The translations under genes were made by a program, and so were the position numbers. A stretch of DNA of 64,000 nucleotides. Source: Streptomyces sp. Act143 (GTDB lineage Bacteria; Actinomycetota; Actinomycetes; Streptomycetales; Streptomycetaceae). The notes beneath the pieces are model-generated. The model was not told the origin of the DNA. It did no database searches and saw nothing but the letters and a program-made list of their open reading frames with translations. This document shows positions 57,362 to 64,000 of the stretch, piece after piece. The stretch lies in assembly GCF_003143935.1 (NCBI RefSeq), contig NZ_QFRX01000001.1:5835816-5899815 (forward strand). The letters run 5' to 3'. The stretch's first letter is position 1; the number at the start of each line of letters is the position of its first letter.

Positions 57362-57793
57362 TCAGGGCCACACCAGGCAGTACGGCTGGTGGCCCGCCTC
57401 GTGGAGGCGGTGGCTGAAGTCCTGCCACTCATGCAGCAGCTGATACACGTTGAACGCGTCCCGCGGGCCGCCCCGGTCCGGGACCGTCGACCAGATGAAC
57501 GCCGCCGCGCCCACCGCTTCCTCGCCGATGCCGCGCAGCGGGTCGACGACCGTCATGGGGAGCTTGACCACCGCGTAGTCCGGGTGCAGGACGACCAGTT
57601 CCAGCGGGGGCACCCGGTGCAGGGGAACGCCTTCTATGCCGGTGAGGACCATCGCGGCCATCGTCTCCGGCTTGATCTTGGTGAACATGCCGTTCATGCC
57701 GAGCTCGTCGCCGCCGAGTTCCTCGGGGCGCATCGAGATCGGGACACGGGCCGCGGTCGCGCCGTCGGGCGCGCCGAAGTACTTGTACGTCAC
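57362..57793 (-). CDS. conserved hypothetical protein
   Basis: A 143-residue soluble protein beginning TYKYFGAPDGATAARVPISM, with KIKPETMAAMVLTGIEGVPL and FIWSTVPDRGGPRDAFNVYQ. No transmembrane helix or named domain is evident. I recognise it only as a conserved Streptomyces protein. GTG 57793 was preferred over longer starts because the preceding 66 residues are Arg/Ala-rich and not family-like, though ERRIERRIDRLRAGSRNGGR just before could be translated. It converges with the molybdoenzyme gene. Confidence 0.62.
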   Translation of the reverse strand: MTYKYFGAPDGATAARVPISMRPEELGGDELGMNGMFTKIKPETMAAMVLTGIEGVPLHRVPPLELVVLHPDYAVVKLPMTVVDPLRGIGEEAVGAAAFIWSTVPDRGGPRDAFNVYQLLHEWQDFSHRLHEAGHQPYCLVWP

Positions 57794-58286
57794 CCCCACC
57801 CGACCACCATTCCTGCTCCCCGCCCTCAGCCGGTCGATCCGACGTTCGATACGTCGCTCGTCCTGCTCCGACTCACTCGGTACGCGTGCCGCTTCCGCTG
57901 CTTCCTCCGCGTCGCGTCGGTGCCTTCCCCGCCGGGCACGTCGAGGACCCAGGTCGTCAGTCCCCTCGCCCAGTCCGCCACCGCGATGCATATCTCCACC
58001 CGACTGCTTTTCTAGGACGCGTGGCCCCGGCCGCGCAACCCGATCATCGTGTCAGTGACCTCCCCCACGGCCGCCCGCCGAAACGTGCGTTGAAACACCT
58101 GTCCGCAGGATCCCCACGAGGATCTTCGCGGCCTGACGAACACCACGGGCCGTACGAGCTGTGTGTATCAGGTCCCAGTTTCGCAGATGCCACCGCACCT
58201 CAGCCCGCGGTCAGCCGGGGCGGCTGGCCTACCCTGAGGAGGAACGTCGGCAACCGGAGTCCGAGAAGTCGGAGAAGTCGCAGGTC
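57794..58286. other. 493-bp interval ahead of hemL
   Basis: No gene is clearly supported, although the left part (57794-57991) may be an N-terminal extension of the preceding protein. A TACCCT hexamer at 58230-58235 could be the -10 of hemL but has no good -35. The hemL leader contains two copies of GAGAAGTCG (about 58263-58280). No riboswitch was recognised. Confidence 0.45.
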
Positions 58287-59606
58287 ATGAGCGAAACGCC
58301 CTATTCATACGATGCGCCTGCCTCACAGGCCCTGTTCGACCGTGCGGCCGCCGTCACACCAGGCGGCGTGAACTCCCCGGTGCGCGCCTTCCGCGCCGTC
58401 GGCGGCACGCCCCGGTTCATGGTGTCCGGCAAGGGCGCCTGGCTGACCGACGCCGACGGACGCGAGTACGTCGACCTGGTCTGCTCCTGGGGCCCCATGA
58501 TCCTCGGGCACTCGCACCCCGAGGTCATCGCCGCCGTGCAGGACGCCGTCTCGCGCGGCACCTCCTTCGGCACTCCCGGTGAGGGCGAGGTCGCGCTCGC
58601 CGAGGAGATGGTCGACCGGATCGACCCGCTGGAGCAGGTGCGGCTGGTCTCCAGCGGCACCGAGGCCACCATGTCCGCCATCCGCCTCGCCCGCGGCTTC
58701 ACCCGGCGGACCAAGGTCATCAAGTTCGCCGGGTGTTACCACGGTCACGTCGACTCGCTCCTCGCCGCCGCCGGCAGCGGGGTGGCCACGTTCGCGCTTC
58801 CCGACACGCCCGGCGTCACCGGTGCCCAGGCCGGCGACACCATCGTGCTGCCGTACAACGACCTCGAAGCCGTGCAGGAGGCCTTCCACCGGCACCCCGG
58901 CGAGATCGCCTGTGTGATCACGGAGGCCTCGCCCGGCAACATGGGCGTCGTGCCGCCGAGGCCCGGCTTCAACCAGGGGCTGAAGGACGCCTGCGCCAAG
59001 AACGGCGCCCTCTACATCTCCGACGAGGTCATGACCGGCTTCCGGACCAGCCGCGCCGGGTGGTTCGGGATCGACGGGGTCCGCCCCGACCTCATGACCT
59101 TCGGCAAGGTCATGGGCGGTGGCTTCCCCGCCGCCGCCTTCGGTGGCCGCGCCGACGTGATGGCCCACCTCGCCCCCGCCGGGCCCGTCTACCAGGCCGG
59201 CACCCTCTCCGGGAACCCGGTCGCCACCGCCGCCGGACTCGCCCAGCTGCGGCTGCTCGACCAGGCGGCGTACGACAAGGTCGACGCCGTGTCGGCGCAG
59301 ATCCAGTCGCTCGTCACCGAGGCGCTCGCCAAGGAAGGCGTCGCGCACCGGCTCCAGACCGCCTCCAACATGTTCTCCGTCTTCTTCACCGACCGTGAGG
59401 TGCGCGACTACGAGGACGCCAGGAAGCAGGAGTCCTTCCGCTTCACCGCGTTCTTCCACTCGATGCTGGCGCAGGGCGTCTATCTGCCGCCCTCCTCCTT
59501 CGAGTCGTGGTTCGTCTCGACCGCTCACGACGAGCGGGCGGTCCAGAAGATCGCCGACGCCCTCCCGGCGGCGGCCCGTGCGGCAGCGGAGGCCACGGCA
59601 GCATGA
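58287..59606 (+). CDS. hemL: glutamate-1-semialdehyde 2,1-aminomutase
   Basis: A 439-residue PLP enzyme making 5-aminolevulinate from the product of HemA. FDRAAAVTPGGVNSPVRAF is the family N-terminus; SGTEATMSAIRLARGFTRR binds phosphate; YISDEVMTGFR holds the PLP aspartate; the lysine is in MTFGKVMGGGFPAAAFGG; and VYQAGTLSGNPVA is diagnostic. It works with hemA and hemB at the other end of the window. ATG 58287 follows CAGG at weak spacing. The stop overlaps the start of the next gene (ATGA). Confidence 0.96.
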   Translation: MSETPYSYDAPASQALFDRAAAVTPGGVNSPVRAFRAVGGTPRFMVSGKGAWLTDADGREYVDLVCSWGPMILGHSHPEVIAAVQDAVSRGTSFGTPGEGEVALAEEMVDRIDPLEQVRLVSSGTEATMSAIRLARGFTRRTKVIKFAGCYHGHVDSLLAAAGSGVATFALPDTPGVTGAQAGDTIVLPYNDLEAVQEAFHRHPGEIACVITEASPGNMGVVPPRPGFNQGLKDACAKNGALYISDEVMTGFRTSRAGWFGIDGVRPDLMTFGKVMGGGFPAAAFGGRADVMAHLAPAGPVYQAGTLSGNPVATAAGLAQLRLLDQAAYDKVDAVSAQIQSLVTEALAKEGVAHRLQTASNMFSVFFTDREVRDYEDARKQESFRFTAFFHSMLAQGVYLPPSSFESWFVSTAHDERAVQKIADALPAAARAAAEATAA

Positions 59607-60286
59607 CCACCAGCACCGACATCACCGTCGTCCACCTCATGCGGCACGGCGAGGTCGCCAACCCGGACGGCATCCTCTACGGCCGCCTCGCCGGGTACCA
59701 CCTCTCCGAGCTGGGCCGGCAGATGGCCGACCGGGTCGCCGAGCACCTCTCCCCGCGGGACGTGACGTACGTCTGCGCCTCCCCGCTGGAGCGGGCGCAG
59801 GAGACCGCGACGCCGATCGCCAAGGCGCACGGCCTCGACCTCGCCACCGACGAGCGGCTCATCGAGGCCGACAACGTCTTCCAGGGCAAGACCTTCGGCG
59901 TCGGCGACGGGGCGCTGAAGAACCCCGACAACTGGAAGCACCTCGTCAACCCCTTCAAGCCGTCCTGGGGCGAGCCGTACGTCGACCAGGTCGTCCGCAT
60001 GATGGGGGCGCTGGACGCCGCCAAGGACGCGGCGCGGGGGCACGAGGCGGTGCTGGTCAGCCACCAGCTGCCGATCTGGATCGTGCGCTCGTACGTCGAG
60101 CGCCGCCGGCTGTGGCACGACCCGCGCAAGCGGCAGTGCACGCTGGCGTCCCTGACGTCCTTCACGTACCAGGGCGACAAGATCGTGTCCGTGGGATACA
60201 GCGAGCCGGCGATCGATCTGGTCCCGGCGCATCTGCGGGCGGGCGCCAAGCCGGTGAAGGGCAAGGACAAGGCCTTCGGGGCGTAA
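59603..60286 (+). CDS. histidine phosphatase (phosphoglycerate mutase-like)
   Basis: A 227-residue branch-2-like histidine phosphatase. The catalytic LMRHGEVAN is at about residue 15, the second histidine in VLVSHQLPIW, and YGRLAGYHLSELG and CASPLERAQETATPIA line the active site. The substrate is uncertain: phosphoserine, sugar phosphates or cobalamin intermediates (CobC-like) are possible in this haem context. ATG 59603 is coupled to hemL by a four-base overlap. Confidence 0.87.
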   Translation: MTTSTDITVVHLMRHGEVANPDGILYGRLAGYHLSELGRQMADRVAEHLSPRDVTYVCASPLERAQETATPIAKAHGLDLATDERLIEADNVFQGKTFGVGDGALKNPDNWKHLVNPFKPSWGEPYVDQVVRMMGALDAAKDAARGHEAVLVSHQLPIWIVRSYVERRRLWHDPRKRQCTLASLTSFTYQGDKIVSVGYSEPAIDLVPAHLRAGAKPVKGKDKAFGA

Positions 60287-60363
60287 AACGGACAGCCGTG
60301 AGCCCTATGACACGTTCGTGACATTTGTTGTGAAAACCCTGTAAACGAGGGGAACCTCCCCGC

Positions 60364-60406
60364 TCGTCACGTCCTCTGAATGGGTGACCACCAGAGAACG
60401 TGACGA
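60364..60406. promoter_or_regulatory. long imperfect inverted repeat upstream of a lipoprotein gene
   Basis: TCGTCACGT (60364-60372) pairs with ACGTGACGA (60398-60406); after one mismatch CTCTG (60374-60378) pairs with CAGAG (60392-60396), leaving a 13-base loop. It ends 11 bases before the ATG at 60418. It could be an operator or leader hairpin; GTGAC occurs three times in it. Confidence 0.5.
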
Positions 60407-60417
60407 ACGGGGATGCC

Positions 60418-61683
60418 ATGCGCACTCTCAGCCGCAGGGGAGCCATCGGACTCGGCGTCGGGGGCGCCGCCGCCCTCGGGCTCGCGGGGTGCGGGACGCT
60501 CAACCCCTCAGACGGTCCGAGGCCGGCATCGGGTTCCGCCACCCCCGGCAACAAGCCCGGCAGCCAGGCCCACCGCGCCCGCCCCATCGGCGACGGCTCC
60601 ACCTCGTACACCGGCAAGCAGCCCGGCCAGCCCGCGAAGCCCGAGCCGCTGGGGCCGGGGCAGACCCCGCCGCAGTTCGTCGTCTTCTCCTGGGACGGAG
60701 CCGGGGAGGTCGGCAACGGCCTCTTCCCGCGCTTCCTGGACCTCGCCAAGGAACACGGCGCGCACATGACCTTCTTCCTCTCGGGCCTCTACCTCCTGCC
60801 CGAGTCGAAGAAGCGGCTCTACGACCCGCCCAACAACCCCGTCGGCGCCTCCGACATCGGCTACCTCACCGACGAGCACGTCAAGGCCACCCTCACCAAC
60901 GTCCACCGCGCCTGGCTCGAAGGGCACGAGATAGGTACCCACTTCAACGGCCACTTCTGCGGCGGCTACGGCAGCGTCGGCAACTGGACGCCGCAGCAGT
61001 GGCGCAGCGAGATCGACCAGGCGAAGTCCTTCGTGAAGGAGTGGCGCACCAACACCGGGTGGACCGACCTGCCGTCACTGCCCTTCGACTACGACAAGGA
61101 ACTCGTCGGGGGCCGTACGCCCTGTCTCCTCGGCCAGGACAACCTGCTGCCCACCGCGAAGGAGCTCGGCTGGCGGTACGACGCCTCCTCGCCCGGCGGG
61201 CGCCAGGTGTGGCCGGAGAAGAAGGGCGGGCTGTGGGACCTGCCGCTCCAGCAGATCCCGTTCCCCGGGCGCAGCTTCGAGGTCCTCTCGATGGACTACA
61301 ACATGCTCGCCAACCAGTCGGTCAACTCCACCAACGCGCCCAGCTACAACTACCCAGCCTGGCGCAAGCAGTCCGCCGACGCGTACATATCGGGCTTCAA
61401 GCGGGCATACGAGACGAACCGCGCCCCCTTCTTCATCGGCAACCACTTCGAGCACTGGAACGGCGGCATCTACATGGACGCCGTCGAGCAGGCCCTGAAG
61501 CACATCGCCGCGGAGAAGGAGAAGGGCGAGGATGTACGCCTCGTCTCCTTCCGGCAGTTCGTCGACTGGATGGACGTGCAGAAGCCCGAGGTGCTGGAGA
61601 AGCTGCGCGGGCTCGACGTGGGACAGACCCCTGCCGGGGGCTGGGCCTCCTACCTGAAGGAGACCTCGGGAAACGCCGCCTGA
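60418..61683 (+). CDS. Tat-type lipoprotein with polysaccharide-deacetylase-like fold
   Basis: A 421-residue exported lipoprotein. RTLSRRGAIGLGVGGAAALG and AGC (C25) form a twin-arginine signal with lipobox. The NodB-like domain starts QFVVFSWDGAGEVGN; HMTFFLSGLYLLP, HEIGTHFNGHFCGG and VLSMDYNM are recognisable core strands. The usual metal histidine pair is reduced to GTHFNGH, so activity is uncertain. It probably acts on the cell wall. ATG 60418 was chosen because the signal begins there; GTG 60400 is in frame. Confidence 0.8.
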   Translation: MRTLSRRGAIGLGVGGAAALGLAGCGTLNPSDGPRPASGSATPGNKPGSQAHRARPIGDGSTSYTGKQPGQPAKPEPLGPGQTPPQFVVFSWDGAGEVGNGLFPRFLDLAKEHGAHMTFFLSGLYLLPESKKRLYDPPNNPVGASDIGYLTDEHVKATLTNVHRAWLEGHEIGTHFNGHFCGGYGSVGNWTPQQWRSEIDQAKSFVKEWRTNTGWTDLPSLPFDYDKELVGGRTPCLLGQDNLLPTAKELGWRYDASSPGGRQVWPEKKGGLWDLPLQQIPFPGRSFEVLSMDYNMLANQSVNSTNAPSYNYPAWRKQSADAYISGFKRAYETNRAPFFIGNHFEHWNGGIYMDAVEQALKHIAAEKEKGEDVRLVSFRQFVDWMDVQKPEVLEKLRGLDVGQTPAGGWASYLKETSGNAA

Positions 61684-61749
61684 TATGCGGGTTTCCGCCC
61701 GTGAGGGGGGTGCGCAAGATCCCCTGAACGGGCATGCGAAACTTTTCAC

Positions 61750-62382
61750 ATGAGTGCCGCCAGCAGCGCCCCCCAGCGCCCGAACCGCACCACACGCACC
61801 CGCCGCCGCGCCCTTCTTCTCACCGGAGCCGCCGCGGCCGCCGCGCTGACCCTGTCCGCGTGCAGCTCCGGCGGAGTGTCGGGGGGTGGCGGCGACACCA
61901 ACTTCGTGACCGGCAACAACGGCGTCGACACCGTCGCAGAGGGCAAGCGGAGCGCGGCACCCGTGCTGTCCGGCGAGAGCATCGACGGCAAGAAGCTGTC
62001 CACCGCCGACTACAAGGGCAAGGTCCTCGTCGTCAACGTGTGGGGTTCCTGGTGCTCTCCGTGCCGGGCCGAGGCGAAGAACCTCGAAGCCGTCTACCAG
62101 GACGTCAAGGACCAGGGCGTCGAGTTCGTCGGCCTCAACACCCGGGACGCCAGCACCACCCTCGCGAAGTCCTTCGAGAAGGAGTTCGGGATCACCTACC
62201 CGAGCATCTACGACCCCACGGGCAAGCAGATGCTCCGGTTCAAGAAGGGCACGCTCAACCCCCAGCTGATCCCCTCCACGCTCGTCATCGACCGTGACGG
62301 CAAGATCGCGGCCCGCGCGCTCCAGGCCCTCAGCGAGGACACCCTCCGCGGCATGATCAAGCCCGTCCTCGCGGAGAAGTGA
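61750..62382 (+). CDS. resA: ResA, thioredoxin-like cytochrome c maturation lipoprotein
   Basis: A 210-residue TlpA/ResA protein. Signal RRRALLLTGAAAAAALTLSAC ends in the lipobox (C38). The thioredoxin domain carries VVNVWGSWCSPCRAEA with C102 and C105, and the cis-proline segment LIPSTLVIDRDG. ResA reduces apocytochrome c outside the membrane so haem can attach. It is the first gene of the resA-ccdA-resB operon; ccdA follows after one base. Confidence 0.93.
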   Translation: MSAASSAPQRPNRTTRTRRRALLLTGAAAAAALTLSACSSGGVSGGGGDTNFVTGNNGVDTVAEGKRSAAPVLSGESIDGKKLSTADYKGKVLVVNVWGSWCSPCRAEAKNLEAVYQDVKDQGVEFVGLNTRDASTTLAKSFEKEFGITYPSIYDPTGKQMLRFKKGTLNPQLIPSTLVIDRDGKIAARALQALSEDTLRGMIKPVLAEK

Positions 62383-62383
62383 C

Positions 62384-63169
62384 GTGAGCGCAGTCGTCAC
62401 CGGAGCGACCACGCTCGCCGCAGGGGTGGGACAGAACGACACCGTCATGAGCGGCGCGCTGCTGCTCGCGCTGCCGATCGCCCTGCTCGGCGGGCTCGTC
62501 TCCTTCTTCTCACCTTGCGTCCTGCCGCTCGTCCCCGGCTACCTGTCCTACGTCACCGGCGTCAGCGGCACCGACCTCGCCGAGGCGCGGCGCGGACGGA
62601 TGGCTGCCGGTGCCTCCCTGTTCGTTCTCGGCTTCACCGTCGTGTTCGTCTCCGGCGGAGCGCTGTTCGGCTACTTCGGACAGACCCTCCAGGAGGAACG
62701 GGACGTCCTGTCCAAGGTGCTCGGCGTCCTCATGATCCTCATGGGTGTCTTCTTCATGGGGATGATGCCCTGGCTCACCCAGCGCGAGTTCCGCTTCCAC
62801 ACCAGGCCCGCCACCGGACTCGCCGGTGCCCCCCTCCTCGGCGCCCTGTTCGGCATCGGCTGGACGCCCTGCATCGGACCCACGCTGTCCTCGGTGCAGA
62901 CCCTCGCCATGCAGGACGGCAGCGCCCTGCGCGGCGCCATACTGACCGTCGCCTACTGCCTCGGCCTCGGTGTTCCCTTCGTGCTCGCTGCCGTAGCCTT
63001 CCGCAAGGCGCTCGGCGCCTTCGCCTGGGTCAAGCGGCACTACGTCTGGGTGATGCGCATCGGCGGCACCATGATGATCCTGACCGGCGTGCTGCTGCTG
63101 ACCGGCGCGTGGGACAGCATCGTGCAGGACATGCAGGCCTGGTCCAACGGCTTCACTGTGGGGATCTGA
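62384..63169 (+). CDS. ccdA: CcdA, membrane thiol reductant exporter
   Basis: A 261-residue CcdA/DsbD-type membrane protein with six main helices. SFFSPCVLPLVPGYLSYV contains the first essential cysteine and GIGWTPCIGPTLSSV the second; the pair shuttles electrons from cytoplasmic thioredoxin to ResA. The N-terminal 20 residues before ALLLALPIALLGG are not conserved. GTG 62384 begins one base after the resA stop, and resB follows four bases downstream. Confidence 0.93.
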   Translation: MSAVVTGATTLAAGVGQNDTVMSGALLLALPIALLGGLVSFFSPCVLPLVPGYLSYVTGVSGTDLAEARRGRMAAGASLFVLGFTVVFVSGGALFGYFGQTLQEERDVLSKVLGVLMILMGVFFMGMMPWLTQREFRFHTRPATGLAGAPLLGALFGIGWTPCIGPTLSSVQTLAMQDGSALRGAILTVAYCLGLGVPFVLAAVAFRKALGAFAWVKRHYVWVMRIGGTMMILTGVLLLTGAWDSIVQDMQAWSNGFTVGI

Positions 63170-63172
63170 TCG

Positions 63173-64000
63173 ATGAGCAAGACGACAACCGAGCCGACCC
63201 CGCCCGCCGGTGACGAGGACCTCGGCGCCGCCGGCTCCCAGCTGTCCACCGCGCCCGAGGACACCCTCAACGTGCCCTCCCTGGGCGTCATCGGCTGGGC
63301 CCGCTGGTTCTGGCGGCAGCTGACCTCGATGCGGGTCGCGCTGCTGCTGCTCCTGCTGCTGTCGCTCGGCGCGATCCCCGGCTCGCTGATCCCGCAGTCC
63401 GGGACCGACGAGACGAAGGTCGCCGACTTCCGCAAGAACAACCCCACCCTCGGCGACCTCTACGACAAGCTCGGCCTCTTCCACGTCTACAGCTCGGTGT
63501 GGTTCTCCGCGATCTACATCCTGCTGTTCGTCTCCCTCATCGGCTGCATCATCCCGCGCACCTGGCAGTTCGTCGGCCAGCTGCGCGGTCGCCCGCCGGG
63601 CGCCCCGAAGCGCCTGACCCGGCTGCCCGCCTACACCACCTGGCGCACCGAGACCGAGCCGGAGCAGGTCCGCGAGGCCGCCCTCGCCCTGCTGCGCAAG
63701 CGCCGCTTCCGCGCCCACCAGGTGGGCGACGCCGTCGCCGCCGAGAAGGGCTATCTGCGCGAGGTCGGCAACCTGGCCTTCCACATCGCCCTGATCGTGA
63801 TGCTGATCGCCTTCGCCTGGGGCCAGCTGTTCAAGATGGAGGGCAACAAGCTGATCGTCGAGGGCGACGGGTTCTCCAACACCCTCACCCAGTACGACGA
63901 CTTCAAGTCCGGCAGCCTCTTCACCCAGGACGACCTCGACCCGTTCAGCTTCACCCTGAACGACTTCCAGGGCACCTACGAGAAGACCGGCCCCAACCGC
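63173..64000 (+). CDS. resB: ResB, cytochrome c haem-handling protein (partial)
   Basis: The first 276 residues of a ResB/Ccs1 protein, cut by the window end. After a soluble 47-residue leader, ARWFWRQLTSMRVALLLLLLLS is helix 1 and the GSLIPQSG loop is diagnostic; helix 2 is WFSAIYILLFVSLIGCIIP and helix 3 is LAFHIALIVMLIAFAWG, followed by the large extracytoplasmic domain. ResB and CcsA carry haem across the membrane and attach it to cytochrome c. A ccsA gene is expected just outside. Confidence 0.93.
   Translation, partial: MSKTTTEPTPPAGDEDLGAAGSQLSTAPEDTLNVPSLGVIGWARWFWRQLTSMRVALLLLLLLSLGAIPGSLIPQSGTDETKVADFRKNNPTLGDLYDKLGLFHVYSSVWFSAIYILLFVSLIGCIIPRTWQFVGQLRGRPPGAPKRLTRLPAYTTWRTETEPEQVREAALALLRKRRFRAHQVGDAVAAEKGYLREVGNLAFHIALIVMLIAFAWGQLFKMEGNKLIVEGDGFSNTLTQYDDFKSGSLFTQDDLDPFSFTLNDFQGTYEKTGPNR

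Noticed and set aside
57794..57991. Longer form of the conserved hypothetical protein starting at 57991
   Set aside because: The extra 66 residues are Arg/Ala/Glu-rich and the family-like sequence begins at GTG 57793; kept as a possibility only.

Overview
The window is high-GC actinobacterial chromosome, almost certainly Streptomyces. The signs are third-position GC bias, many GTG starts, ATGA/GTGA translational coupling, and hallmark genes: BldN with its anti-sigma factor RsbN, a BldC-like small regulator, Rex with a Rex operator ahead of hemA-hemC-hemD, DUF397/DUF5753-type genes, DUF3558 and DUF4232 lipoproteins, and a 32-residue bS22. I ran no searches; identities come from reading the translations and from knowledge of the families.

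Layout. 1-90: 3' end of a 5S rRNA and its terminator. 110-5302: HAD phosphatase, VC0807-type membrane protein, MFS exporter, AcuC-type deacetylase, a repeat-rich 450-bp gap, a phosphatase-like gene. 5357-13230: a developmental and redox block with bdtA (preceded by a BldD-type box), bS22, an epimerase/acyltransferase pair, rsbN, bldN, a HAD-IB phosphatase, a glutaredoxin-like protein and rex. 13227-18768: hemA, hemC, the hemD fusion and hemB. 18762-25430: a membrane-anchored HTH regulator between two lipoprotein genes that share an upstream block, a leaderless-looking aminotransferase, a broken DUF5753 regulator with its DUF397 and ATPase partners, and an M23 peptidase. 25448-31594: a DUF1906 protein without a standard start codon, then argS and lysS. 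31659-45029: DUF2637 membrane protein, two DUF3558 lipoproteins, rtcB, a phosphatase-acetyltransferase fusion, SDR, YnfA, MarR, HxlR with its oxidoreductase, DHA2 exporter, and an LLM monooxygenase/FMN reductase pair behind a perfect SigR-type promoter. 45157-48232: a two-component system and a membrane protein. 48309-57793: an accessory redox/stress block with a methyltransferase-CDGSH-haem-oxygenase-like operon, flavodoxin-like protein, DUF3040-topoisomerase IB-FAD/Rieske operon, and a SigB-type promoter ahead of an SRPBCC protein and a molybdoenzyme that has lost all four Fe-S cysteines. 58287-64000: hemL, histidine phosphatase, a lipoprotein with a polysaccharide-deacetylase-like fold, and resA-ccdA-resB for cytochrome c maturation (resB runs off the end).

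How it fits together. Most of tetrapyrrole synthesis from glutamyl-tRNA is here (hemA, hemL, hemB, hemC, hemD), tied to NADH/NAD+ sensing by Rex and physically close to the haem-attachment genes resA-ccdA-resB. The BldD-BldN-RsbN developmental circuit is next door. The least understood parts are the membrane-HTH/two-lipoprotein unit (18762-21065) and the stress block (48309-57330).
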